64,000 nt of DNA from JAWSVE01 sp050633885 (GCA_050633885.1 JBOEHK010000005.1:744001-808000); one strand, 5' to 3'. Positions 54,086-62,903 are shown, counted from the stretch's first letter. Notes: a model not told the origin generated them from the sequence alone. Translations and numbers: made by a program.

Positions 54086-54409
54086 ATGATAAATAATATT
54101 CATTTTGGAAAAACTTCTATTATATTTGGCACTTTTGGCACAGCTTTAATTTTAATATTCATATGGACACCAAGCTTTTTACCAAAAGATTATAGATTCC
54201 TTTTTGAAACTATTCCTTTGCTAAGTATTATATTAGCTTTTTTAGGAATAGCTTCGGCGTCGACATCTTTTATTAAAAATGAAAATATCAGATACAGCAT
54301 TGTAGGATCTCTATTTGCCTGCTTAGCATTATTACTGAATTTTATTTGGCTATTTATAGTTCTAATTATCGTTTTTATAGCTATTGCCTATTTTTATTCT
54401 GGTGGTTGA
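54086..54409 (+). CDS. Small multi-pass membrane protein of the cassette
   Basis: 107 residues, three to four predicted membrane helices (IIFGTFGTALILIFIWTP, IPLLSIILAFLGIASAS, YSIVGSLFACLALLLNFIWL, IVLIIVFIAIAYFYSG). It starts 6 bases after the lipoprotein stop, without a clear ribosome site, indicating coupling. Its stop codon forms part of a terminator hairpin. A multi-pass partner next to a protein with hydrophobic segments is the layout of immunity proteins to membrane-acting toxins, but there is no homology evidence. Confidence 0.6.
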   Translation: MINNIHFGKTSIIFGTFGTALILIFIWTPSFLPKDYRFLFETIPLLSIILAFLGIASASTSFIKNENIRYSIVGSLFACLALLLNFIWLFIVLIIVFIAIAYFYSGG

Positions 54410-54428
54410 ATCCTCAACCACTTATTTT
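54402..54428 (+). terminator. Terminator embracing two convergent stop codons
   Basis: Stem GTGGTTGA (54402-54409) / TCAACCAC (54414-54421), loop ATCC, followed by TTATTTTTT. The left arm includes the TGA of the membrane protein gene, and the right arm includes the complement of the lpxL-like TGA. Confidence 0.85.
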
Positions 54429-55313
54429 TTTAAATCTTTTATATTCCCATTGATATTGTTCTGGCGCTAGCATGACTAATGCTTCTATTGCTTTATTCAT
54501 TGTCTCTAGACTTTTTCCCGTATCTTCTCCACTAATTGCGGGGTCTACTTCTTTATAAATAAAATGAAAGCCCCCAGGAATGCGTTTTGCAAAGCCGATA
54601 ACAACTCGGCATTGAGTACGGCGAATTAGTTTATGTACGAGCGTCATGGTTAAGGCTGGAACACCAAAGAAGGGAGCGATCTCACCACCGTTGTCATCGG
54701 GTACTTGATCAGGAAGGATAGTGACTAAACCGCCGCTGTTTAAACGGTCGAGTAACATTTTTACGCCTTTGCGATTGGTCGGCGCGAGTGTTGCGCCATT
54801 TTTAGCTCGACCTTGTACGATGATTTCATCAAGTGCATCTACGCCGCTCGGTTGATACATGTAGGTCGCATCATTTAGTTCCGCCACATAGGGGCCCATC
54901 ATTTCCCAATTGCCTAAATGTGGCGCTAATAATAAAACGCCTCGTCTATCGTTCTCATTAGTGACTAACAGCTCTTGCCCTTCCACTTGTAATATTAAAT
55001 CACGATAATTATTTAAGGATTGACGCCAAATACTCGGTGCTTCAGCCGCTGTTTTTGCGGTTTCAATAATGCACTGCTTGGCAAGTGAGCGTTGCTCTTT
55101 GTGTGTTTTTTCAGGAAAACAACGAGCGATATTCTCTTTTGCGATTTTTACAGCATCTGCTTTTGCCATCCAAATACAATGACCTAACAATACGCCAACG
55201 TTTCGATTCAGCTTAAGCGGTAAATATCCCATTCCCTTTAAAAAGGCGGCGCCTATTTTTCCTCGTCGCTGTTTTCGAATCTGTCGTTTTTCGCTGGAAT
55301 TTTTCTTGCTCAT
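54414..55313 (-). CDS. LpxL/HtrB-family lipid A acyltransferase
   Basis: 299 residues. Catalytic HX4E is in LLAPHLGNWEMMG, with GRAKNGATLAPTNRKGVKMLLDRLNSGGLVTILPDQVP and FFGVPALTMTLVHKL typical of late acyltransferases that add a secondary acyl chain to lipid A. The basic N-terminus (SEKRQIRKQRRGKIG) precedes a weak membrane-association segment. The neighbourhood glyQ/glyS matches Pseudomonas htrB-type PA0011. Which acyl chain it adds is not decidable here. Confidence 0.9.
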   Translation of the reverse strand: MSKKNSSEKRQIRKQRRGKIGAAFLKGMGYLPLKLNRNVGVLLGHCIWMAKADAVKIAKENIARCFPEKTHKEQRSLAKQCIIETAKTAAEAPSIWRQSLNNYRDLILQVEGQELLVTNENDRRGVLLLAPHLGNWEMMGPYVAELNDATYMYQPSGVDALDEIIVQGRAKNGATLAPTNRKGVKMLLDRLNSGGLVTILPDQVPDDNGGEIAPFFGVPALTMTLVHKLIRRTQCRVVIGFAKRIPGGFHFIYKEVDPAISGEDTGKSLETMNKAIEALVMLAPEQYQWEYKRFKKISG

Positions 55314-55545
55314 GAAGTGCTACGGTCTCTTTTTGAATCGAGTATTTCTCTACAGGGTCTATACGGCTTTCGATATGCATCCATGTCGTATCATCACATA
55401 TCGGTCTATCGATCAGATGACGCAAAAGCTTACCGGAATTACTTCAAGATGGAAGCGATGGCGCGATCTGATCGTCATTAGGTCATATAAATGACTGCAA
55501 ATGGCCGGTATAATTGCCGGCTTTTTACAGTCAAAGGCTCGTACA

Positions 55546-56547
55546 GTGTCAAATTCAGAATCTACCACTCAGCAAAGCGATTACGATCTTTCGACCTTTC
55601 AAGGGTTGATCGCCGCTCTTCAACAATTTTGGTCCAATCAGGGTTGTGTGATTATGCAGCCACTCGATTTAGAAGTCGGTGCCGGTACCTTTCATCCCGC
55701 GACTTTTTTACGAGCCATCGGCCCCGAAACGTGGAACAGCGCTTACGTTCAGCCTTGCCGTCGCCCTACCGACGGACGCTATGGTGAAAACCCCAATCGC
55801 TTACAACACTATTACCAATTCCAAGTGATTCTGAAACCGTCACCCAGCAACATACAAGAACTGTATTTAGATTCATTAAAAATGTTGGGATTTGATCCTC
55901 TCACTCATGATATTCGTTTTGTTGAAGATAACTGGGAATCGCCAACGCTTGGCGCTTGGGGTCTAGGTTGGGAAGTTTGGTTAAACGGAATGGAAGTCAC
56001 CCAGTTTACCTATTTTCAGCAAGTAGGTGGTTTGGAATGTTTTCCTGTGACAGGTGAAATTACTTACGGCTTAGAAAGATTAGCCATGTACATGCAAGGT
56101 GTCGATTCCATTTATGATTTGATTTGGACTCGCGGCCCAGACGGAACACCCGTCACTTATGGCGATGTGTTTCATCAAAACGAAGTTGAAATGTCGAACT
56201 ACAACTTTAATGAAGCCAACGTTGAATTTTTGGTTCAAACCTTTGATGTCTGCGAAGCAGAAAGTCAAAAACTCATAGAAAATAATTTGCCATTACCGGC
56301 CTATGAAATGGTTATGAAAGCATCACACGCATTTAACTTACTCGATGCACGCCACGCCATTTCTGTGACCGAGAGACAGCGTTTTATTTTACGTGTTCGC
56401 GGCCTTGCTCGTGCTGTTGCACAAGCTTATTTTGATGAGCGCAAAAAACGCGGTTTTCCGCTTGCGCCTAAAGCTCTACGAGAAGAATTTCTTAAGGATG
56501 ACTCAAATCAAAACACGGATAAACAATCAACAGGGGGAGATCAATAA
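55546..56547 (+). CDS. glyQ: Glycyl-tRNA synthetase alpha subunit
   Basis: 333 residues from GTG 55546, with AAAGGC 10 bases upstream. The frame reaches ATG 55501, but that start lies in a GCCGG-TATAATTG-CCGGC hairpin followed by T's, which looks like leader sequence with a TATAAT -10. GlyQ core is unmistakable: FQGLIAALQQFWSNQGCVIMQPLDLEVGAGTFHPATFLRAIGPE, NPNRLQHYYQFQVILKPSP, and VTQFTYFQQVGGLECFPVTGEITYGLERLAMY. It carries the catalytic site of the alpha2beta2 enzyme. Overlaps glyS by one base. Confidence 0.96.
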   Translation: MSNSESTTQQSDYDLSTFQGLIAALQQFWSNQGCVIMQPLDLEVGAGTFHPATFLRAIGPETWNSAYVQPCRRPTDGRYGENPNRLQHYYQFQVILKPSPSNIQELYLDSLKMLGFDPLTHDIRFVEDNWESPTLGAWGLGWEVWLNGMEVTQFTYFQQVGGLECFPVTGEITYGLERLAMYMQGVDSIYDLIWTRGPDGTPVTYGDVFHQNEVEMSNYNFNEANVEFLVQTFDVCEAESQKLIENNLPLPAYEMVMKASHAFNLLDARHAISVTERQRFILRVRGLARAVAQAYFDERKKRGFPLAPKALREEFLKDDSNQNTDKQSTGGDQ

Positions 56548-58613
56548 TGTCTAACGATCTACTCATCGAAATCGGTACCGAAGAATTACCACCCATGTCA
56601 TTAAAACGTTTAGCCATTGCGTTTAATGACAATGTTACTGCTGCACTTAAAGAAAAAGAAATTCCTTTTTCCACATCACGTTGGTTTGCAACACCACGAC
56701 GACTTGCTGTCGTAGTTGAAAAATTAGAGAACCAAGGCCCTGATAAAGAAATAGAATCACAAGGGCCACCTGTCGCCGCAGCAAAAGATAAAGACGGTAA
56801 TTGGACAAAAGCCGCCATCGGTTTTGCGAAAAAAAATGGTGTTGAACCGGAACAACTTGAAGATGTTGATACGCCAAAAGGCAAACGCCTTGCTTATAAA
56901 ACATTGTTTAAAGGTGTCTCGACAAACGATTGCTTAAATGACGTCGTCAATGAAGCACTTGATAAACTGCCAATTCCTAAACGCATGCGTTGGGGAAGTC
57001 ATCGTGCTGAATTTATTCGTCCAGTGCACTGGATCACTATTTTACACGGCACATCCATTGTTAAAGCCAATGTCTTTGGCATTGACTCCAATACTCTAAC
57101 GCGTGGTCATCGCTTTCATTGTGATACAACACTTGAAATTGCAAATCCTGCTGTTTACGAAAAAACCTTAGAAACTAGCGGACATATCATTGCCGATTAC
57201 GAACGCCGTAAAACAATGATTCGTGAGCAAGTGATTGCAGAAGGTAAAAAAGTCGGCGGTCATACGGTTATCGATGAAGATTTATTAGATGAGGTCGCTT
57301 CACTTGTCGAATGGCCTGTCGCATTGACGGGTAGTTTTGATGAACGCTTTTTAGCGGTACCAGCGGAAGCATTGATTTCTTCCATGAAAGAACATCAAAA
57401 ATATTTTCATATCGTCAACGATAAAGACGAATTGCTGCCGCACTTTATTACCATCTCGAATATTGTCAGCAACGATCCCTCACAAGTGATTGCGGGTAAT
57501 GAACGTGTTATTCGCCCTCGCCTTGCTGATGCCGCTTTCTTCTTCGAGACAGATAAACAACAACGCTTGGAAGATCGAGTCGAAAAATTAAAAACCGTTG
57601 TCTTCCAGCAAAAGCTCGGCACGCTTTATCAAAAAGCAGAACGCGTTCAAACGCTTGCGGCTTATATATCGAAAACGATTGGTGGCGATCCAACACTCGC
57701 TGAACGCGCTGCGTTATTGGCAAAAGCCGACTTAGTCTCTGACATGGTATTAGAGTTCGATAAAATGCAGGGCATTGCCGGCTGTTACTATGCATTGAAT
57801 GACGGCGAGCCAGAAGAAGTCGCAACAGCGATTAAAGATCAATACCTCCCTAAATTTGCGGGCGATCAATTGCCAGAAAGTAAAACCGCTTGCGCTCTCG
57901 CACTTGCCGATCGACTCGATACGTTAGTCGGTATTTTTGGCATCGGCCAACCGCCCACAGGTTCGAAAGATCCTTTTGCTTTGCGTCGTGCAAGCTTAGG
58001 CGTATTGCGTATTATTGTTGAAAAAGATTTACCGCTCGACCTTGCGCCTTTAATTGAAAAAGCAAAATCATTGCATACCAATTTACCGAAAGCGCAAACG
58101 GTTGCCGAAGATGTACTGTCCTATATGATTGAACGCTTTCGCGCTTGGTATGAAGAAGACAATATACCGGTTCAACTTTTCCAAGCAGTTAGCGCTAAAA
58201 ATATTACTGTTCCCGTTGATTTTGATAATCGTGTCAAAGCGGTGTTTGCGTTTAATCAGTTAGAAGAGTCTGCTGCACTAGCGGCCGCCAACAAACGTGT
58301 TTCTAATATTTTAGCGAAACAAGATGGCACAATCGCAGCTAACATTGATAACTCAACGCTCATTGAAACTGCAGAAAAAACATTAGCCGCTGCTCTTGTC
58401 GAAAAGCAAAAGCTCGTTGAACCACTGTTTGCAAAAGGCAATTACACTGAGGGCTTAACTCAATTAGCAAGCTTACGCGAACCGATTGATGACTTTTTTG
58501 ATAACGTCATGGTGATGGCCGACGATGAGGCAATTCGACAAAATCGCTTAGCTCTTTTAAGTCAGCTACGTACTTTGTTTTTACACGTCGCCGATATTTC
58601 GTTACTCGCTTAA
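56547..58613 (+). CDS. glyS: Glycyl-tRNA synthetase beta subunit
   Basis: 688 residues, full length. Family segments include LLIEIGTEELPPMSLKRL at the start, RFHCD, LISSMKEHQKYFHIV, FITISNIVSNDPSQVIAGNERVIRPRLADAAFFFETDK and DPFALRRASLGVLRI. The beta subunit binds the tRNA and holds the HD-like and anticodon-binding domains. Coupled to glyQ through TAATG. Confidence 0.97.
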   Translation: MSNDLLIEIGTEELPPMSLKRLAIAFNDNVTAALKEKEIPFSTSRWFATPRRLAVVVEKLENQGPDKEIESQGPPVAAAKDKDGNWTKAAIGFAKKNGVEPEQLEDVDTPKGKRLAYKTLFKGVSTNDCLNDVVNEALDKLPIPKRMRWGSHRAEFIRPVHWITILHGTSIVKANVFGIDSNTLTRGHRFHCDTTLEIANPAVYEKTLETSGHIIADYERRKTMIREQVIAEGKKVGGHTVIDEDLLDEVASLVEWPVALTGSFDERFLAVPAEALISSMKEHQKYFHIVNDKDELLPHFITISNIVSNDPSQVIAGNERVIRPRLADAAFFFETDKQQRLEDRVEKLKTVVFQQKLGTLYQKAERVQTLAAYISKTIGGDPTLAERAALLAKADLVSDMVLEFDKMQGIAGCYYALNDGEPEEVATAIKDQYLPKFAGDQLPESKTACALALADRLDTLVGIFGIGQPPTGSKDPFALRRASLGVLRIIVEKDLPLDLAPLIEKAKSLHTNLPKAQTVAEDVLSYMIERFRAWYEEDNIPVQLFQAVSAKNITVPVDFDNRVKAVFAFNQLEESAALAAANKRVSNILAKQDGTIAANIDNSTLIETAEKTLAAALVEKQKLVEPLFAKGNYTEGLTQLASLREPIDDFFDNVMVMADDEAIRQNRLALLSQLRTLFLHVADISLLA

Positions 58614-58635
58614 CTATTTACTATAAGAGATCTCT

Positions 58636-59190
58636 GTGCCTTTAGTTATTCTCGATCGTGACGGTGTTATTAATGTTGATTCAGATGCTTATATTAAAAA
58701 TGCGGACGAATGGATAGCGATACCAGGTAGCTTAGAAGCGATTGCAAAATTATCGACTCACGGCTACACCGTTGTCGTTGCGACAAACCAATCGGGTATT
58801 GCCCGTGGATTGTTTGATCTCGATGACCTCGAAGCCATGCATACTAAACTGCAAGAAGGCGTTGCAGCGTTTGGTGGAAACGTATCCGGTATTTTTTATT
58901 GCCCCCACGGACCAGATGAAAATTGCGAATGCCGTAAGCCGGGCACGGCTCTGTTAACCGCAATCGAAAAGGAAATGGGTTTATCGGTGGCAGGCGCGCC
59001 TTTTATTGGCGACAGCTTAAAAGATTTACAAGCCGGAATAGCAAAGGGATGTTTACCGTATTTGGTTAAAACAGGGAAAGGCGAAAAAACGCTTAATCAG
59101 CTCGATCAGTTATCGGACGACAGTCGCAGCAAAGTACACATATTTTCAGATTTATCAGAAGCCGTAGATTACATTATCAAAAATACTTAG
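58636..59190 (+). CDS. gmhB: D-glycero-beta-D-manno-heptose-1,7-bisphosphate 7-phosphatase
   Basis: 184 residues, HAD fold: DRDGVINVDS (nucleophile and acid), VVVATNQSGIARG, and the GmhB zinc loop with CPHGPDENCECRKP. It works in the ADP-heptose pathway for the LPS inner core. GTG start at 58636, 22 bases after glyS. Lies between glyS and plsC as in Pseudomonas. Confidence 0.94.
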   Translation: MPLVILDRDGVINVDSDAYIKNADEWIAIPGSLEAIAKLSTHGYTVVVATNQSGIARGLFDLDDLEAMHTKLQEGVAAFGGNVSGIFYCPHGPDENCECRKPGTALLTAIEKEMGLSVAGAPFIGDSLKDLQAGIAKGCLPYLVKTGKGEKTLNQLDQLSDDSRSKVHIFSDLSEAVDYIIKNT

Positions 59191-59234
59191 CTCGTTCTCA
59201 GTCAATTACCCTAACAACACAACGATTCTTATCT

Positions 59235-59981
59235 ATGCCATTTGTTCGTTCATTAGCTTTTAATTTAATGCTGTATATCACCGGCGTGATCTTCGGTATT
59301 CTTTGCTTAACCTTTTGGGTTTTTCCTGTCCGGACACGTTTTTGGTTAGTCACTCGCTGGAATCGTTTTGCGTTGTGGTGGTTAAAAATTTCTTGCGGTA
59401 TTCAAGTCATCATTACAGATCATAATGTTTCACCGGTTTCGCCCAGTAAAATATCACCGCTCACAACACCCCATGTAATCTTGTCAAAACATCAAACCAT
59501 GTGGGAAACCGTTTTTTTACAATATTATTTTTCACCGATCAGCACTATCTTTAAAAAATCCTTATTAAAACTGCCTTTTTTTGGCTGGGGTTTATCTTTA
59601 TTAAAACCGATCGCGATTGATCGCACGACGCCATTACAATCATTAAAATTGGTTAAAAAACTAGGCGCGCAACGAGTTAAAGAAGGCTTTAATGTTTTAG
59701 TGTTTCCTGAAGGGACTCGCATTCCTGTTGGTCAAGTAGGCACCTATGCGCGCAGTGGTGTTGAAATAGCAAAGGCGGGAAATGTAAGCGTTGTACCCGT
59801 TGCACACAACGCAGGCGAATGTTGGCCCGCAAAACAATTCACAAAATACCCTGGCGAAATTCATGTCGTCATCGGAAAACCCATCGACACCAGCACAAAA
59901 GCCAGCAGAGACATTATTGAAGAAGTGAAAGAATGGATTGAAGGCGAGATAGAAAAAATGCCAAAAGGACGACGCCCTTAG
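59235..59981 (+). CDS. plsC: 1-acyl-sn-glycerol-3-phosphate acyltransferase
   Basis: 248 residues. N-terminal membrane segments, acyltransferase motif HX4E in SKHQTMWETVFLQ (the E form of HX4D seen in many proteobacterial members), PFFGWGL, and FPEGTRIPVGQVG, plus VPVAHNAGECWP. It makes phosphatidic acid. In Pseudomonas the homologue (lptA) directly adjoins gyrB; here about 3.8 kb separate them. Confidence 0.92.
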   Translation: MPFVRSLAFNLMLYITGVIFGILCLTFWVFPVRTRFWLVTRWNRFALWWLKISCGIQVIITDHNVSPVSPSKISPLTTPHVILSKHQTMWETVFLQYYFSPISTIFKKSLLKLPFFGWGLSLLKPIAIDRTTPLQSLKLVKKLGAQRVKEGFNVLVFPEGTRIPVGQVGTYARSGVEIAKAGNVSVVPVAHNAGECWPAKQFTKYPGEIHVVIGKPIDTSTKASRDIIEEVKEWIEGEIEKMPKGRRP

Positions 59982-60046
59982 TTTTTAATTTCTAGAATTT
60001 CTTTAGCTTACCTAAGGAAAGACAGGATGTTAAATTCAAAAGAAAG

Positions 60047-60268
60047 TTAATAGGTTGAGTTCGGTGTTATATCTGGATTTATTTCGCCGTACACTTCTTC
60101 GGGATCGATATCATTGATAAAGAGAATTTCTCTTACTGCTTCGATATGATCAAGTATAGTTTGATAGCGGTCGCCATATTCATACTTTGTTACTTCGATC
60201 GCTTTCGGCATATAGGTAAACGCAATCTTAAGTGCGTTTAAATCCGTTTCGTTCATTTTATCTGTCAT
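60047..60268 (-). CDS. Small hypothetical acidic protein
   Basis: 73 residues, soluble, acidic (DLNALKIAFTYMPKAIEVTKYEYGDRYQTILDHIEAVREILF...). AGAGAGAT lies before the ATG at 60268. It lacks a signal or membrane segment and I do not recognise the family. It follows the tail-anchored protein gene on the same strand, 31 bases apart, so the two may share a transcript. Confidence 0.55.
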   Translation of the reverse strand: MTDKMNETDLNALKIAFTYMPKAIEVTKYEYGDRYQTILDHIEAVREILFINDIDPEEVYGEINPDITPNSTY

Positions 60269-60299
60269 TCTGTTTATCTCTCTGTATCAATGTTTATGT

Positions 60300-60752
60300 T
60301 TAAAAAATAATGAACAGTAAAACAATGACAATAATACTGATTCCAATCCATTTATAAAGCGTGTTTTTTGTAGGTATTGGCTTTTGCGCACGCTTCTCTT
60401 CTAACATTAATTTCGCCATTATATTATCCACATCACCTTCACCCAAACGCCTTGTTTTTTCTCCTAAGGTCTGTCCTGAGCTAACCGTTTTTGTTGAGGC
60501 GGGTGTTGTACTTGCGTGTCTGGTCTTTGCGGATGTTGGAATTGATGTTGCCGACTGTTGAGAAGCTCTTGCTTTGTTGATCCGTTGTTCAACTGCCGCT
60601 AATGCCAATTCATCTTCGTGCTTTACGGCATTCAATAATTTAATAAGCTCCTGACGATCAAGAGGCTGCATTTTTCTTATCGCCTCCGTGTCACTTACAC
60701 GAAGGTTGTAAGTATTTCCATTAATAATAAAAGTAATTGCTGATTTTTCCAT
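60300..60752 (-). CDS. Tail-anchored hypothetical membrane protein
   Basis: 150 residues: N-terminal region KSAITFIINGNTYNLRVSDTEAIRKMQ, a helical segment (RQELIKLLNAVKHEDELALAAVEQRINKARAS), a Ser/Thr-rich linker and one C-terminal helix (LYKWIGISIIVIVLLFIIF) ending the protein, as in tail-anchored proteins. No known family. It starts a two-gene unit with the 73-residue gene. Confidence 0.55.
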   Translation of the reverse strand: MEKSAITFIINGNTYNLRVSDTEAIRKMQPLDRQELIKLLNAVKHEDELALAAVEQRINKARASQQSATSIPTSAKTRHASTTPASTKTVSSGQTLGEKTRRLGEGDVDNIMAKLMLEEKRAQKPIPTKNTLYKWIGISIIVIVLLFIIF

Positions 60753-60895
60753 TGTTGTTTATGCCGTTGGTATTTTTTTCTTTTTTCATCAAAATTGTTA
60801 GAAACAGCATATCCGCACACACTTGCCGCTCTTTAATATCTTTTTTTACCTTTACCTGCTTGATCAATTATTATTGGTTAAAGCTTTAAATATTG

Positions 60896-61702
60896 CTATG
60901 TTTTACTGGCTGTGAGTTGAGTTAAAAGCTCAATTACGAATGTTTGAACATCCAAAATTAATGACCTCACTTCGTCTAAGCGTAACTCGCAAGGACTCTC
61001 TTCTCCTTTTTTTATTCCATTTCTATGGACTACAATATGTCTAATCTGAACAGACTTTTCTAATCTTTCAATCGAAGGGAATGTTATTGAAAATGCTGCC
61101 TCATAATATGATCGGGTTTTATGAAAATTGTGGTAAATAAGCGTATTAAGAATTTCAATTACTCTTTCTCGTGGTGTTTTGTTGTCTTTCACAAGATCAG
61201 CAATTGTCATTTTATTATTTTTGTGAAACTCAGTTAGATTCTCATTTAAAACTATTCCTTTTAAGACTATATCGTTTTTTTCTACGCTATACTTTAGATA
61301 ATCTTGCAATAGAGCTTCTAATGCTGAAAAAACACCTGCATAAAGTAAATGCCTTGTTTTCTGTCTTATCATTTCTTTTGTTGTTTCAGCAGCTCTATTT
61401 ATAGTCGCTATATTTCTTATCGCACTTGAAAAATAACTATAAATTTTTACCTCTTCGTTGTTTAGCTTCTTTGTTAGAATATTAAGATCTTTAAAATTGT
61501 TTCGATATTTTATTTCATCGACAGAGTTTATATTTAGTTTTTTTATAATTTCTGTGCTTAGCTCTGTTAAACCCTCGATTGATCCATCCGGTAGTACATT
61601 TACATCTAATCCATTTGATTTGCTACTGAAAATAATATCCCCTTCTTCTGTAATTAAGCGGGGATAGCATGATACATCTATAGCTCTGTTCTTTAACTGC
61701 AT
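60896..61702 (-). CDS. Orphan HEPN-like protein with RX4H motif
   Basis: 268 residues. The C-terminal third is helical with IRHIVVHRNG: R221-H-I-V-V-H226, the RX4H motif with a polar residue after R, used by HEPN-type RNases. A helix in the middle, RHLLYAGVFSALEALLQDYLKYSV, fits the usual HEPN first helix. N-terminal 110 residues are unassigned. HEPN RNases occur in toxin-antitoxin and anti-phage systems, often beside an MNT partner; none is seen here. Catalytic function is inferred. Confidence 0.6.
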   Translation of the reverse strand: MQLKNRAIDVSCYPRLITEEGDIIFSSKSNGLDVNVLPDGSIEGLTELSTEIIKKLNINSVDEIKYRNNFKDLNILTKKLNNEEVKIYSYFSSAIRNIATINRAAETTKEMIRQKTRHLLYAGVFSALEALLQDYLKYSVEKNDIVLKGIVLNENLTEFHKNNKMTIADLVKDNKTPRERVIEILNTLIYHNFHKTRSYYEAAFSITFPSIERLEKSVQIRHIVVHRNGIKKGEESPCELRLDEVRSLILDVQTFVIELLTQLTASKT

Positions 61703-62243
61703 TTTACTCAGACATTCCTTTTTAACTTAAGTTATATGGAAATTCTTTTCTGTTTTAATATTATTTAGAGGATCGGATTTTAATCAATCATATCGTAGTA
61801 CTTATATTTGCCGTGTTCCAGCGAGTTTTAACTGAAACCATACATCCGTATCCCTTTAACTCGGTTTTATCTAAAATCTTTTTTGTTTTTTTAAGCACTT
61901 TTTGAAACCATTTTTTTTGCTAACACTGCTGAACTACCTAATAAGGTTTTTATTAAACCCTTCATACTTGAATTGCAGTTTTTATGGTAATAATCATTTC
62001 TTCAACAACTGCTACCGTCTGACTGTTAAATTGCATCTTACGATTATTTATTGTTGCATCTTCGCCAAGAACAAACGTGATGATTGAATATAAATAATTT
62101 TTTCTTCAAGTGTTAGGATTTTAAAATCCTTTTAATAATTTATTAAATTCTTCTCGATCACAAAGGGAGCGCCAATACACATTAAACACTGCTTCACTTA
62201 GGTTTATTGTTAGTTCTCTCATCGCCTTGCTTTTATAGCTTAC
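61703..62243. other. AT-rich 540-base gap in the accessory region
   Basis: No gene is well supported. A 33-codon frame on the minus strand (62121-62222, MRELTINLSEAVFNVYWRSL...) and a perfect 16-base palindrome AGGATTTTAAAATCCT (62115-62130) are present near its right side. They may be remnants or regulatory. Confidence 0.5.
62121..62222 (-). CDS. Doubtful 33-residue frame after the RelE-like toxin
   Basis: ATG at 62220-62222 reads MRELTINLSEAVFNVYWRSL, DREEFNKLLKGF and stops at 62121 inside the palindrome AGGATTTTAAAATCCT. AAGG lies only 3 bases upstream, too close for a good ribosome site. It could be a fragment of a larger decayed gene or a non-coding frame. Confidence 0.2.
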   Translation of the reverse strand: MRELTINLSEAVFNVYWRSLCDREEFNKLLKGF

Positions 62244-62501
62244 CTATTGATAAATCCCGCCTCTTGAACCAACATCAAGAATCCAAACCAATAGTGTATC
62301 ATCTTCAATTTCATAGACTATGCGGTAGCTGCCCACTCTTGTTCTATATGAATTTATAGGCCCAGCGAGCTTTTTAGTGTCTTGTCCCCTTGGAGTTATT
62401 CGCAAGTAATTTATTCTATTATCAACTCTAGATCTAATAGTTGCGGGTAATTTCTTATACGCTTTTTCTGCTTTCTTACTGAACTTCACTTCGTACGGCA
62501 T
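62244..62501 (-). CDS. RelE/ParE-family toxin
   Basis: 85 residues from ATG 62499-62501, with GGAAG 6 bases upstream; a TTG two codons earlier is possible. The fold pattern MPYEVKFSKKAEKAYKKLPATIRSRVDNRINYL, then KKLAGPINSYRTRVGSYRIVYEIEDDTLLVWILDVGSRGGIY, is typical RelE/ParE. It ends in an R/Y pattern compatible with ribosome-dependent mRNA cleavage. Overlaps the 51-residue gene upstream, and belongs to the three-gene unit with the 77-residue antitoxin candidate. Confidence 0.85.
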   Translation of the reverse strand: MPYEVKFSKKAEKAYKKLPATIRSRVDNRINYLRITPRGQDTKKLAGPINSYRTRVGSYRIVYEIEDDTLLVWILDVGSRGGIYQ

Positions 62502-62631
62502 TCTCAACTTCCTTTTTTTGGCCTTTTCCTGGCTTCCATGTTGCCATTTCTTCTTTTCTTACTTTTTGTTCTAATTTCTGTTTTTGTATTTCCTGAAGAT
62601 CTTTGGAATCTTCGGAGTTAGTATCAGCCAT
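62476..62631 (-). CDS. Small charged middle protein of the toxin-antitoxin operon
   Basis: 51 residues from ATG 62629-62631, with GGAGAG about 7 bases upstream. Highly charged (SKDLQEIQKQKLEQKVRKEE, GKGQKKEV) and predicted helical. Its start overlaps the upstream gene's end and its last 26 bases overlap the toxin gene. No family recognised. A second antitoxin or accessory factor is possible. Confidence 0.5.
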   Translation of the reverse strand: MADTNSEDSKDLQEIQKQKLEQKVRKEEMATWKPGKGQKKEVENAVRSEVQ

Positions 62632-62857
62632 TTTCTTTCTCTCCTGAATTATCAAATTGATCAACGGTCTCTTGATCCATTTCATCCTCAGCTTCTTCAA
62701 CCTTTTTCAAAAAAAATTGATATGCGTCTTTACTTATTACTGCAGCCAGCATTTCACCGTTCTGATCTAATATTCCAATGTCTTCGTCAATCGGATGCTC
62801 TTCGTCAATAAGCTCGATTAGCTTTTTCCCTATACCTAATTTATCTATCTCTCTCAT
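62624..62857 (-). CDS. Phd/RelB-like antitoxin candidate
   Basis: 77 residues: MREIDKLGIGKKLIELIDEEH, then GILDQNGEMLAAVISKDAYQFFLKKVEEAED like the Phd/YefM segment, and a very acidic tail typical of toxin-neutralising C-termini. GGAG precedes the ATG. It leads the operon with the middle protein and the RelE-like toxin. Confidence 0.68.
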   Translation of the reverse strand: MREIDKLGIGKKLIELIDEEHPIDEDIGILDQNGEMLAAVISKDAYQFFLKKVEEAEDEMDQETVDQFDNSGEKENG

Positions 62858-62903
62858 TTATCACTCCATTGTTTAAATCTAAAACTTCTTTCTCTCTCGA
62901 CTG

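Noticed and set aside
61902..62087. 61-codon plus-strand frame in the accessory gap
   Set aside because: AT-driven composition with no ribosome site or homology pattern; opposite to all neighbours.
62115..62130. Perfect palindrome AGGATTTTAAAATCCT as an attachment site or operator
   Set aside because: AT-rich palindromes arise readily in this composition, and no second copy or integrase gene was seen in the window.
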